A stretch of DNA of 13,211 nucleotides, from NCBI GenBank assembly GCA_004555735.1, contig SFHH01000041.1, forward strand, positions 1-13,211. The letters are read 5' to 3'. Both the position numbers and the translations under genes were made by a program. The stretch is from Acidaminococcus fermentans (lineage in GTDB: Bacteria; Bacillota_C; Negativicutes; Acidaminococcales; Acidaminococcaceae). Shown here piece after piece: positions 1 through 7,103 of this stretch. Below the pieces are notes generated by a model. That model made no database searches, was not told the origin of the DNA, and saw only the letters and a program-made list of their open reading frames with translations. How positions within the stretch are numbered: the stretch's first letter is position 1; the number at the start of each line of letters is the position of its first letter.

Positions 1-737
1 GGACCGGTGTGGGTGAAGCAGTCCAGCACGTGTTTCCCGGCACAGATCCGGGACACCGCCAGCCGGTTGTATTTCTGGTCCAGGAAATAGCCGGTCTTCT
101 GGCCGTCCACCACGTCCACCCGGTATTTCAGGCCATTTTCCGTGATGATGGGCATCAGGTCTTTTTCCGTCAGGGTGCTGCCGGGGATATCCGCGATGCC
201 CTGGCCTTCCGTCAGGCCTTCCAGTTCCCGGATCTTCACATCATTCCGTTCGTAGATGCCCTTCACCTCTTCGCCCATGGCCCGGAGCAGCTGCAGCAGC
301 AGGGTGAAGATCAGCTCCTTCCGCTGCTCCATGCCCAGGCTCAGCACCTGTGCCACCAGCACATCCCCGAACCGGTCCACGGTGAGTCCCGGGAACCCGT
401 CTGCTTCCCCGAAGATCAGCCGGCAGTCCTTGAAATCCTCTCCCGGCATGACGGTCTTCCGGTAATCCAGGGCATACTGGAGCCGCCGTTCGAAGAAGGC
501 CTCGTCGAACTTGTCATTGGCGTTCCGGGACAGGAGACGTACCCGGATCTTGGAATGGTCGTTGTAGAAGCCAGTGCCGATGTATTTGCCCTTCTTCTCG
601 CTGACCACATCCACCAAATCCCCGTTTTCCACAGGGCCAGCCACGTCCAGCACTTCATCCCCGAACACCCAGGGATGCCCGCCCCGGGCCATTTTCTCCC
701 CCTTGCGGGTGATGGTCACTTTTGTATATCCACGCAT
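1..737 (-). CDS. rlmI: Class I SAM-dependent 23S rRNA methyltransferase, RlmI family (partial, C-terminus off the left edge)
   Basis: The reverse strand translates without a stop for 245 codons from ATG at 737 to the window edge. Residues 1 to about 75 look like a PUA RNA-binding domain (ARGGHPWVFGDEV near residue 17, then IGTGFYNDHSKIRVRLLS). A linker domain follows, then the family hallmark QKTGYFLDQ (213-221) and the start of SAM motif I, VLDCFTHTG (237-245), where the window cuts it. The C-terminal catalytic motifs lie outside. RlmI enzymes methylate a cytosine (C1962 in E. coli) of 23S rRNA in the cytoplasm. The exact target here is inferred from family membership; RlmI-like paralogues exist. 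The start is set by the Shine-Dalgarno sequence GGGAGGA (749-755 on the opposite strand), 11 bases upstream. The gene is divergent from the TAXI transport operon. Confidence 0.9.
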   Translation of the reverse strand, partial: MRGYTKVTITRKGEKMARGGHPWVFGDEVLDVAGPVENGDLVDVVSEKKGKYIGTGFYNDHSKIRVRLLSRNANDKFDEAFFERRLQYALDYRKTVMPGEDFKDCRLIFGEADGFPGLTVDRFGDVLVAQVLSLGMEQRKELIFTLLLQLLRAMGEEVKGIYERNDVKIRELEGLTEGQGIADIPGSTLTEKDLMPIITENGLKYRVDVVDGQKTGYFLDQKYNRLAVSRICAGKHVLDCFTHTG

Positions 738-774
738 GCGCTTATCCGTCCTCCCGGTTGTTGTCGTATAGTTT

Positions 775-803
775 ATTGTACCATAGGTTACGGTTGATGG
801 GAA
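775..803 (-). promoter_or_regulatory. Predicted sigma-A promoter of the rlmI-like gene
   Basis: On the minus strand, TTCCCA (798-803, 4/6 to consensus) and TACAAT (775-780, 5/6) are separated by exactly 17 bases. Transcription would begin near 768, about 30 bases before the ATG at 737, leaving room for the GGGAGGA ribosome binding site. The -35 is weak. Confidence 0.5.
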
Positions 804-965
804 CAGGATTCGGCAGGCAAAAGTTGTCAGTACCGCAGCTCTTTTTCCTTTATGGAATCAGATAAGTGTGAGTTTCCTCCGACAGCGCTGAAATTCCAAT
901 TTTAACCTCTTTTGCTATTTTGCAGACTATATTGAATATTGTATACAGTATAATCTAATGTAAAT
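804..965. other. Intergenic stretch without a recognised gene
   Basis: This is the middle of the 389-base gap between the divergent rlmI-like and TAXI genes. It becomes AT-rich towards its right end. A consensus-like TATAAT sits at 949-954, but no acceptable -35 lies at 16-18 bases, so it is not called a promoter. No RNA gene, riboswitch fold or small ORF with a ribosome binding site could be supported. Confidence 0.5.
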
Positions 966-1018
966 TGTAACCTTTGTAACGTTACACCTTCACATTCTTG
1001 CCTTGACAAAATGTTACA
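966..1018. promoter_or_regulatory. Candidate operator: TGTAAC/GTTACA half-site array at the TAXI promoter
   Basis: Four copies of one 6-base half-site occur in 53 bases. TGTAAC lies at 966-971 and 975-980, and its reverse complement GTTACA at 981-986 and 1013-1018. The two inner copies abut to form the perfect 12-base palindrome TGTAACGTTACA (975-986), just upstream of the -35. The last copy lies between the -35 and -10 boxes, where a bound protein would block RNA polymerase. The cognate regulator is not encoded in the window and is unknown. The palindrome lacks the two extra bases of a CcpA cre site. Confidence 0.5.
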
Positions 1019-1031
1019 CCGGGGATATACT
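1003..1031 (+). promoter_or_regulatory. Predicted strong sigma-A promoter of the TRAP-TAXI operon
   Basis: A perfect -35 TTGACA (1003-1008) and a -10 TATACT (1026-1031, 5/6) are separated by 17 bases. Transcription would start near 1038, giving a leader of about 89 bases before the ATG at 1127. This is the best promoter match in the window, which fits the high expression usual for a solute receptor. A GTTACA half-site lies inside the spacer. Confidence 0.82.
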
Positions 1032-1126
1032 TTAATTGTAAAATGAAAGAAGGCTGGGGTTCGTAGATGCATGCCTGATTTCCTTTTGTAGTCCTGTTCA
1101 AATTTATTTAAATGGAGGAGAGAGCT

Positions 1127-2104
1127 ATGAAAGCAAAAAAACTTGTACTTGCGGTATTAGCGATGGCTACAGCAGTTTCCCTGTTCGCCGGCTGCGGCGG
1201 CGGTGGCGGGGGCACCAAGAGCGGCGGTGGTGAAAAGAAATTCATCAATATCGCAACGGGTGGCACTTCCGGTACTTACTATCCCCTGGGCGGTGCCCTG
1301 GCTGACATCCTGAACAAGAACGTGAAGGGCGCCAATGCTTCGGCTCAATCCACCGGCGCATCCGTGGCCAATATCAACCTGCTGAAAGAAGGCAAAGTGG
1401 ACATCGCCTTCGTCCAGAACGATATTTCCTATTATGCCGTCAAGGGACTGGAAATGTTCAAGGGCAAGGAAGTCAAGAACTTGAAAGGCCTGGCTACCTT
1501 GTATCCGGAAACCATCCAGATCGTGACCACAGCTAAGACCGGCGTCAAGACCCTGGCCGACATCAAAGGCAAACGGGTGGCTGTAGGGGCTGCAGGCTCC
1601 GGTACGGAAGCCAATGCCCGTCAGATCCTGGAAGCTGCCGGGATCACCTATGATGACATCAAAGTCCAGTATCTTTCCTTCGGGGAAGCTGCTTCTGCCC
1701 TGAAAGACGGCAACGTAGACGTAGCGTTCGTAACCGCTGGGTTCCCCACCGCTGCTATCCAGGATCTGGCGACCCAGCATGATGTGGTCCTGGTCCCCGT
1801 AGATGCCGCCATGGCGGATAAACTGATTAAGAAGTATCCGTACTACACCAAGATCAAGATCCCTGCAAAGACCTACAACAAGCTCAATGCTGATGTAGAA
1901 GCCGTAGCCGTGAAGTGCATGCTGGTGGTCACCGACAAATTCAGCAACGACCTGGGCTATGACGTATTGAAGGCCCTGTACGGCAACCTGGACCGGATGA
2001 AAGCTGCCCACAACGTGGCCAAAGCGATCACCAAAGCATCCGGCAAAGATGGGATGTCCATCCCTCTCAATGGCGGGGCTGAAAAGTTCTTCAAAGAAAA
2101 ATAA
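1127..2104 (+). CDS. TRAP transporter TAXI-family solute receptor lipoprotein
   Basis: This 325-residue protein is the substrate-binding component of a TRAP-TAXI transporter, anchored outside the cytoplasmic membrane. It starts with a lysine-rich n-region and hydrophobic core, then a lipobox LFAGC with the acylated cysteine at 23, followed by a poly-glycine stretch (24-29) and a flexible linker. The mature domain opens with the TAXI signature INIATGGTSGTYYPLGG (from residue 40), and later has VAVGAAGSGTEANAR and DVAFVTAGFPTAA, as expected for the family. The length is normal. An in-frame ATG exists at 1112, but it overlaps the ribosome binding site GGAGGAGAG (1114-1122), so 1127 is chosen. 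The ligand cannot be read from sequence; a characterised TAXI receptor from Thermus binds glutamate, and organic acids are other possibilities. It is the first gene of a three-gene operon. Confidence 0.94.
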   Translation: MKAKKLVLAVLAMATAVSLFAGCGGGGGGTKSGGGEKKFINIATGGTSGTYYPLGGALADILNKNVKGANASAQSTGASVANINLLKEGKVDIAFVQNDISYYAVKGLEMFKGKEVKNLKGLATLYPETIQIVTTAKTGVKTLADIKGKRVAVGAAGSGTEANARQILEAAGITYDDIKVQYLSFGEAASALKDGNVDVAFVTAGFPTAAIQDLATQHDVVLVPVDAAMADKLIKKYPYYTKIKIPAKTYNKLNADVEAVAVKCMLVVTDKFSNDLGYDVLKALYGNLDRMKAAHNVAKAITKASGKDGMSIPLNGGAEKFFKEK

Positions 2105-2122
2105 AAAGCCTGCGTGATTGCC

Positions 2123-2680
2123 ATGGACAATCGGATAGACCGGACGCCACCCTCCCGTGGGGTTCGGTCTTTTTTTAAGAACCAATTGAAAACCCTGCTC
2201 CTGCTGCTGGTCCTGCTCCTGGCCGGCTCTCTCTGGTATGCCAGCCAGCTGGTGCTGGCCATCCTGCCGGAAAACGGTCAGGCCCTGGCGGTCCCTGTAC
2301 GCCCTGGAGACGTGTGGCGCTATCATTATAAACATTCCGTCCAGCAGACCCCCTGCGACGAATATTTCCGGGTGGAGGGACCCCACGCTATGACCATGAC
2401 CCACACCATCTATGAATCCTTCGGAGTGGGCCTCCCCTATGATGCTTCAGAAGGCCAGTTCGTTCCCCTGAAGGAAAAAGGGAAGTTCGAGATGATCCTC
2501 AACCGCCCCTACTCCTCGGTGACCTTCCGGACTGCAGTCCAGGCCAGGCCGGCCCTATACTGCAAGAACCGGGCCTATGACCTCTGTACCCTTTACGGAC
2601 AAGGAACCAAAGTCAGTGTAACAGTCATGGAGCGTTATGCGTTCTGGCTGTCACAGATCTCTACCCATGGAAGGATGTGA
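2123..2680 (+). CDS. DUF1850 protein of the TRAP-TAXI operon
   Basis: The 185-residue product has a hydrophobic segment (about 23-48, leucine-rich) and then an extracytoplasmic domain with the DUF1850 landmarks WRYHYKHSV (65-73) and ESFGVGLPYD (98-107). DUF1850 genes are known neighbours of TAXI receptors and fused TRAP permeases, as here; the molecular role is unknown and an accessory function in transport is inferred. The start is uncertain. GTG 2114 and ATG 2123 have no clear ribosome binding site, and the first 20 codons are read through the terminator-like hairpin and include TCT TTT TTT. TTG at 2186 would give a natural N-terminus (MKTLLLLLVLLLAG, 164 residues) downstream of the hairpin, but it also has a weak binding site. 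The stop lies 4 bases before the permease ATG, so translation is probably coupled. Confidence 0.85.
   Translation: MDNRIDRTPPSRGVRSFFKNQLKTLLLLLVLLLAGSLWYASQLVLAILPENGQALAVPVRPGDVWRYHYKHSVQQTPCDEYFRVEGPHAMTMTHTIYESFGVGLPYDASEGQFVPLKEKGKFEMILNRPYSSVTFRTAVQARPALYCKNRAYDLCTLYGQGTKVSVTVMERYAFWLSQISTHGRM
2137..2176 (+). terminator. Hairpin plus T-tract between receptor gene and downstream operon genes (terminator or attenuator)
   Basis: AGACCGGAC (2137-2145) pairs with GTTCGGTCT (2162-2170) through one G-T wobble. After a G/G mismatch, an inner stem CCAC/GTGG closes a short pyrimidine-rich loop. The structure runs directly into seven T residues (2170-2176), the layout of an intrinsic terminator. 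It starts 33 bases after the receptor stop. Such elements commonly let a receptor be made in excess over its permease. Unusually, it lies inside the longest reading frame of the next gene. Confidence 0.72.
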
Positions 2681-2684
2681 TTGT

Positions 2685-4637
2685 ATGACTGAAGAAGAAA
2701 AAAAGACCCAAGCGGCCGGTATGTCTGCCGAAGAGGTCATGCAGAAATTCGACAAAGAATCGGACAAACGGGATCCTGTGGGGATCTGGCACTATATCAT
2801 CTGTGCCGTCTGCATCCTGTTTTCCTGCTTCCAGCTGTATACCGCCATCTTCGGTGTGCTGGATGCCCATCTCCAGCGGACCATCCACCTGTGCTTCGGC
2901 CTGGTACTGATTTACCTGCTCTATCCGGCCCGGAAATCCTGGTCCCGGAAAAAGATGAATCCCCTGGACGCGATCCTGGCCGTCCTATCAGTGGTAGCTA
3001 CCATGTATCTGGTGATCAACTATAAAGAACTGGTCACCCGGGCCGGGATGAACACCCCCACGGATATCGTGATCGGGGTCATCGGCGTCCTCTTGGTCTT
3101 CGAAGCTACCCGCCGTACCGTTGGGTGGCCCATGCTCACCGTGGCCCTGGTCTTCCTGGCCTATGCCTTCCTGGGCCCCTATATGCCTGGGATCTTGGCT
3201 CACAGAGGCGTTTCTTTCGATGAACTGGTGAGCCACCTGTACTTCACCACCGAAGGGATCTTCGGAGTCCCCATGGGGGTCTCCTCCACCTTCATCTTCC
3301 TATTCATCCTGTTCGGGGCTTATTTGGATGCCACGGGCCTAGGCAAGTTCTTCATTGACTTTGCCAACGCCCTGGCCGGCTGGGCCGTAGGCGGGCCCGC
3401 TAAAGTGGCTGTGCTCTCTTCCGGCCTCATGGGTACCGTATCCGGTTCCTCCGTGGCCAACGTAGCCGGTACCGGTTCCTTCACCATCCCCATGATGAAG
3501 AAGCTGGGCTACCGTCCTTCCTTTGCCGGAGCCGTAGAAGCCGCTGCCTCCACTGGCGGTCAGCTGATGCCTCCGGTCATGGGCGCCGCCGCCTTCCTGA
3601 TGGCAGAATTCGTAGGCGTCCCCTACATCGATGTGGTCAAGGCGGCTGTGATCCCAGCCATTCTGTATTACACTGGGATCTGGCTCAGCGTCCATTATGA
3701 AGCGAAGAAATACGGCCTGAAAGGGACCCCCCGGGATGAACTGCCCAAGTTCGGTCCCCTGCTGAAAGAAAAAGGCCACCTGGCCCTTCCCCTGATCGTT
3801 ATCGTCTATCTGCTGGTCACCGGGTACACCCCCATGCGGGCTGCCCTGTACGCCATCGGCCTGACCATCGTCTGCGCCTGCCTGCGGAAGAACACCCGCA
3901 TCACCTTCAAACAGTTCGTGGACGGGCTGATCAGCGGTGCCCAGTCCGTACTAGGTGTGCTGATTGCCTGTGCCTCTGCCGGCATCATCATCGGCGTGGT
4001 CACCAAGACCGGTGTGGGCCTGAAGCTGGCCACCGCCCTGCTGGATCTGGCAGGCGGGCAGATGCTCCCGGCCATGTTCTTCACCATGATCACCTCCCTG
4101 ATCCTGGGCATGGGCGTACCCACCACCGCCAACTACGTCATCACCTCCACCATCGCCGCTCCGGCCCTGGTCCAGATGAAGGTCCCTGTGCTGGCCGCCC
4201 ATATGTTCGCCTTCTATTTCGGGATCGTAGCTGACGTGACGCCTCCTGTAGCCCTGGCTGCCTATGCAGGTGCCGGGATCGCCGGCGCCAACCCCATGAA
4301 GACAGGGGTCACCGCCGCGAAACTGGCCATCGCCGCCTTCGTGGTACCCTATATCTTCGTATTGGCACCCCAGCTGCTGATGATCAACGCCACCGCCCCC
4401 ACCATCCTCATGGCCATGGTGACCGCCATCATCGGCATGTGGGGCCTGTCCCTGGCCATGATCGGCTTCTGCCAGCATCCCCTGAACGCCATCCAGCGGA
4501 TAGCCTTCTTCATCGGCGGGCTCTGCCTGATCATCCCCGGCAGCATGACCGACCTGATCGGTATCGTCATCCTGCTCCTGGGCTACCAGTGGCAGAGACG
4601 GAACAGCGGCGGACCGCTGCCCAATGTGGGAGAATGA
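2685..4637 (+). CDS. TRAP transporter permease, 4TM/12TM fusion (DctQM-type, TAXI subfamily)
   Basis: This 650-residue integral membrane protein imports the ligand delivered by the TAXI receptor, using a sodium or proton gradient. A charged cytoplasmic N-terminus (1-32) is followed by an N-terminal DctQ-like part with about four membrane segments (35-170). The large DctM-like part carries GSSVANVAGTGSFTIPMMKK (254-273), GGQLMPPVMGAAAFLMAEF (291-309) and, near residue 480, GMGVPTTANY, all characteristic of the large subunit. The two subunits, separate in classical TRAP systems, are fused as is usual for TAXI systems. The frame is open upstream to 2637, but ATG 2685 is preferred because AAGGA (2671-2675) lies 9 bases before it. 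It is the last gene of the operon and ends 8 bases before the hairpin at 4646. Confidence 0.93.
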   Translation: MTEEEKKTQAAGMSAEEVMQKFDKESDKRDPVGIWHYIICAVCILFSCFQLYTAIFGVLDAHLQRTIHLCFGLVLIYLLYPARKSWSRKKMNPLDAILAVLSVVATMYLVINYKELVTRAGMNTPTDIVIGVIGVLLVFEATRRTVGWPMLTVALVFLAYAFLGPYMPGILAHRGVSFDELVSHLYFTTEGIFGVPMGVSSTFIFLFILFGAYLDATGLGKFFIDFANALAGWAVGGPAKVAVLSSGLMGTVSGSSVANVAGTGSFTIPMMKKLGYRPSFAGAVEAAASTGGQLMPPVMGAAAFLMAEFVGVPYIDVVKAAVIPAILYYTGIWLSVHYEAKKYGLKGTPRDELPKFGPLLKEKGHLALPLIVIVYLLVTGYTPMRAALYAIGLTIVCACLRKNTRITFKQFVDGLISGAQSVLGVLIACASAGIIIGVVTKTGVGLKLATALLDLAGGQMLPAMFFTMITSLILGMGVPTTANYVITSTIAAPALVQMKVPVLAAHMFAFYFGIVADVTPPVALAAYAGAGIAGANPMKTGVTAAKLAIAAFVVPYIFVLAPQLLMINATAPTILMAMVTAIIGMWGLSLAMIGFCQHPLNAIQRIAFFIGGLCLIIPGSMTDLIGIVILLLGYQWQRRNSGGPLPNVGE

Positions 4638-4645
4638 GAAAAGAA

Positions 4646-4706
4646 TGAGGAAATGAAATAGAGGGTGTTGCACATGCGGTGCGACACCCTCTATTTCATT
4701 TCCTCA
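4646..4706. terminator. 28-bp hairpin between convergent genes (probable bidirectional terminator)
   Basis: Bases 4646-4668 are perfectly complementary to 4684-4706 (23 bp). The stem continues with a T-G wobble and GCAC/GTGC (4670-4673 with 4679-4682) around the loop ATGCG. It sits between the TRAP permease stop (4637) and the convergent serine hydrolase, whose last codons and stop lie in the right arm. On the minus strand it is followed by a T-rich run (TTCTTTTCTC). On the plus strand a T-rich tract (TATTTCATTT) lies inside the right arm, so an inner GGGTGT-based stem would be the terminating form there. Confidence 0.8.
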
Positions 4707-6141
4707 ACACCAACGTAGGCCGGCAGGTATCCTGGGAGTTCATATTCACCCAGCGGTCGATGAGCACTTGTCTTTCTTGGAAGGAAATCTTCACTTGGTC
4801 GAAGAAGGGCATCCCCGGATACCGCCATTTCAGCAGCAGGGTCCTGGCATCTTGCCAATGGGCCTCTGCCCAGACCTGGAGGTCCTCTTTTTCATATTGA
4901 TGATGGAGATAGGCACCGGTCATGGAGGTGGTCCCCTGGATCCAATGATCCATCCCATGGAGGATCTCATGGGTTCCCCGGCCGTCCTCCATGCCGAAAC
5001 GGAAAGTCTTTTCCCCGAACTCCAACCGGACGCACCGGATTCCATCCTGATTCTCTTCCGGCTCGAAGACCAAGGTATCCGGCAGTTCCACATGGTCCTT
5101 CACCGAATGGTCCTGGTCCAGCAGGGAAAGCCGCAGTCCCTTTTCCCGCAGGATTGTTTCCATGGCCGTTTCTCCCTGGGAAACCGGTTCTTTCCGAGGG
5201 GATCCCATCCGGTCTAGGATTTCCCGCTGGAACAGTTCTTCTGCCTGGTAGGATTCATCGGCTGCCGTCATGGCAAAGACCATATCATACTTGGGGATGA
5301 CACCGCAGATCTGGTCGAACATCCCTTTGGCCGCCCAGATATCCAGCCCATCCTTCCGTTCCCAGTGGAAATTGTACTGTCTCCCCTCGAAAGAAGGTAG
5401 GGGATCCCGGAACCCGAAAGCATAGTCCACCCATGCAGCAGGCAACAGCTGCTCTCCCTGCCACTTGCCTTTGTGGAGGTACAGCAGCCCGATCCGCAGC
5501 ATGTCCTCCACCGTCATTTCTGCTCCAGTTCCCCCAGAACAGACTCCTTCCGGGCTCTTCATCCAAGGAAAGTCTTTGATGCCGATCTTCCTGCCCACCC
5601 GTTCCTGGAACAGGTCCTGGGCCGTCCTGCCCTCCATCTGCTGGACGATGTAAGAGAGGATATAGGAATTCCCGCTGGAATACATGAAAGTCTTGCCCGG
5701 TTCCTTGTCGAAAGGCACCTGGAAATACGCATCCTTCCAGCTGGTCTTCAACGGCAGCCAGGCATTGCCCCCGATGGACCGTTCCTGCCCGTTCCGCATG
5801 GTCAAAAGGTCCCGGAGGGTGCATTTCTGGAGATACCCATTGGCACCCTGGGCCAGTTCCGGGAAGTATTTCAGCAGCGGATCATCCAGCTGCAGCAGTC
5901 CATCCCCGAAAGCCAGGCCTACTGCCGTATTGGTCAGGGTCTTGGTAAAAGAATGCATGATATGGGGCGTTGGGGCATTGTAAGGGGCACTGTACCCCTC
6001 GAAGATGACCCGGTCATGGACGGCGATCATAAGGCCATGGATCTCCAGCTGCGTCTTTTCACAGGCATTCAAAAAATCGATGATATGTTCTGGGTCCACT
6101 CCTTCCTGCCAGGGCCGGACCCGTTCCAATGGTTCTTGCAT
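4696..6141 (-). CDS. Serine hydrolase of the beta-lactamase / penicillin-binding fold (class C-like)
   Basis: The 481-residue protein carries the three active-site elements of the family: SFTK (S64-K67, the SxxK nucleophile and base), YSSGN (154-158, the YxN position) and AKGMFDQ (271-277, the KTG-like strand followed by the usual glutamine). Residues about 15-320 form the beta-lactamase domain; about 330-481 form an additional C-terminal region I do not recognise. There is no signal peptide or membrane segment, so it is probably cytoplasmic. That argues against a role as a secreted beta-lactamase or cell-wall enzyme and favours an esterase, amidase or peptidase; the substrate is unknown. The ATG at 6141 has ribosome binding site GAGGTG (6147-6152 on the opposite strand) 5 bases upstream. 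It is transcribed alone, and its stop codon lies in the shared hairpin stem. Confidence 0.88.
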   Translation of the reverse strand: MQEPLERVRPWQEGVDPEHIIDFLNACEKTQLEIHGLMIAVHDRVIFEGYSAPYNAPTPHIMHSFTKTLTNTAVGLAFGDGLLQLDDPLLKYFPELAQGANGYLQKCTLRDLLTMRNGQERSIGGNAWLPLKTSWKDAYFQVPFDKEPGKTFMYSSGNSYILSYIVQQMEGRTAQDLFQERVGRKIGIKDFPWMKSPEGVCSGGTGAEMTVEDMLRIGLLYLHKGKWQGEQLLPAAWVDYAFGFRDPLPSFEGRQYNFHWERKDGLDIWAAKGMFDQICGVIPKYDMVFAMTAADESYQAEELFQREILDRMGSPRKEPVSQGETAMETILREKGLRLSLLDQDHSVKDHVELPDTLVFEPEENQDGIRCVRLEFGEKTFRFGMEDGRGTHEILHGMDHWIQGTTSMTGAYLHHQYEKEDLQVWAEAHWQDARTLLLKWRYPGMPFFDQVKISFQERQVLIDRWVNMNSQDTCRPTLVLRK

Positions 6142-6191
6142 GGAAACACCTCATTTCAAGACTGAATCTATCTGACTGTTCTAAAAAAAAT

Positions 6192-6219
6192 AATATATCT
6201 TTACAAAATAGATTAACAA
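6192..6219 (-). promoter_or_regulatory. Predicted promoter of the serine hydrolase gene
   Basis: On the minus strand, TTGTTA (6214-6219, 4/6) and TATATT (6192-6197, 5/6) are separated by 16 bases in a notably AT-rich stretch (6181-6240). Initiation near 6185 would leave a leader of about 45 bases before the ATG at 6141. Confidence 0.55.
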
Positions 6220-6300
6220 TCCCTATCTGCATTTTTTTTAATCCATAACATCTTCTTTGCACATAATGACAGTCTTTTTCAAATGAGGCAAACTCCAAAG

Positions 6301-6347
6301 TCAGACCGACCCCTTCAGAACTCAGCTTTAAGAAGTCAGACTTCTTT
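6301..6347. repeat. Fragment of the TCAGAC intergenic repeat family (copy C)
   Basis: TCAGACCGACCCCTTCAGAA, then CTTTAAGAAGTCAG, resembles the left unit of the larger copy at 11049-11098 (CAGACCGGCCCTTTCGGACC ... TTTAAGACGTCAG) with an internal deletion. Its end ACTTCTTTTC matches the right end of that copy. Bases 6330-6346 form a 7-bp hairpin, AAGAAGT/ACTTCTT with loop CAG. The fragment abuts the stop codon of the yaaA gene (6348-6350). No clear T-tract follows on the minus strand, so it is at best a weak terminator for yaaA. Confidence 0.5.
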
Positions 6348-7103
6348 TCAATTCTCTTCTTTCTGCCGGATAAAGACATACTTGTTTTCCTGAGACAGTT
6401 CCGGACTCCAGGCATAGCCACTCCAGCAGAACCCTTTCATGTCCTCTGGCTTGGTGGCTCCTTTTCCAGCCAGGTACCGGACCATTTCTCCCCGGGCCAT
6501 TTTCACATAGACCCCTTTCTGGACCACCCGGTCTCCTTCCCGTTCTCCGAAAACCACCTGGATTATCCGGTCCCCTGGCTGCAGATAAGGCGCCACTGCC
6601 TGGCTGTATTCTTTGGAGGCCAGATCGATGATCACTCCGTCCTCATCCCGGCAGGCCCGGTACAGCCGATTCCCCCAAAATCCATAAAGGTCCCGGAACC
6701 CTTCCGGGGCTCCCTTGGCCTGCATTTCCAACCGGTAGGGCACCACGCCATCAAAAGGCCGCAGGACTCCATAAAAGCCCGAAAGGATCCGGACCCGTTC
6801 TCCCACCCAGTCCATCTGTCCATCTTCGAACACGGCAGGAGCCATGTACTGGTACTGGATCCCCTCATAGGCCAGCAAAGCCGGCGTAACACCCTGGTCC
6901 AGGTCCATCTGCTGGAGCCGTGCATAATTTTCCTCTGCCAGAGCCGGACTGCAGGCCCACAATGCCTGGAGCTGCTCAAAGGAAAGCCCCCTGAGCCAGG
7001 TCAGCAGTTTCCGTGTTTCCGGAAGGAAAGAAGGCAGGGTGCAGCTGCACCCCGATTCCAGATCCACCTGCATTTTCTTGGCCGGGGAAATGATCACCCT
7101 CAT
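6348..7103 (-). CDS. yaaA: Peroxide stress protein YaaA (DUF328)
   Basis: This 251-residue cytoplasmic protein has the usual family length and landmarks: the N-terminal MRVIISPAKKM with the SPAKKM motif (6-11), LSGFYGVLRPFD (107-118), PYRLEM (122-127) and NLYGFWG-like DLYGFWGN further on. In E. coli YaaA lowers free iron during hydrogen peroxide stress and so limits Fenton damage to DNA; the protein binds DNA with a distinctive fold. Its ATG (7101-7103) overlaps the stop of the upstream peroxiredoxin gene by 4 bases (ATGA), so the two are co-transcribed and translationally coupled. No separate promoter is visible. The C-terminus ends next to repeat fragment C. Confidence 0.93.
   Translation of the reverse strand: MRVIISPAKKMQVDLESGCSCTLPSFLPETRKLLTWLRGLSFEQLQALWACSPALAEENYARLQQMDLDQGVTPALLAYEGIQYQYMAPAVFEDGQMDWVGERVRILSGFYGVLRPFDGVVPYRLEMQAKGAPEGFRDLYGFWGNRLYRACRDEDGVIIDLASKEYSQAVAPYLQPGDRIIQVVFGEREGDRVVQKGVYVKMARGEMVRYLAGKGATKPEDMKGFCWSGYAWSPELSQENKYVFIRQKEEN

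Noticed and set aside
9..797. 262-codon plus-strand open frame
   Set aside because: It is antisense to the RlmI-family gene, whose conserved motifs read clearly on the minus strand.
949..954. Perfect TATAAT upstream of the TAXI promoter
   Set aside because: No acceptable -35 lies at 16-18 bases. The region is AT-rich, so chance is likely, and a much better promoter lies at 1003-1031.
975..986. CcpA cre site
   Set aside because: The palindrome has 12 bases, while a cre site needs 14 with extra bases flanking the central CG, so the spacing does not fit.
1043..1066. Seven-codon mini-ORF in the receptor leader (MKEGWGS)
   Set aside because: It has no ribosome binding site, lies only about 5 bases from the predicted transcript start, and shows no attenuator fold or regulatory codon run.
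1157..2404. 415-codon minus-strand open frame across the receptor and DUF1850 genes
   Set aside because: It is low in recognisable protein character and antisense to the TAXI receptor with its lipobox and family signature. The frame is kept open by GC-rich codon bias.
3951..4673. 240-codon minus-strand open frame
   Set aside because: It is antisense to the TRAP permease and has a very His/Gly/Asp-rich composition typical of a shadow frame.
5473..6165. 230-codon plus-strand open frame
   Set aside because: It is antisense to the serine hydrolase, which carries all three catalytic motifs on the other strand.
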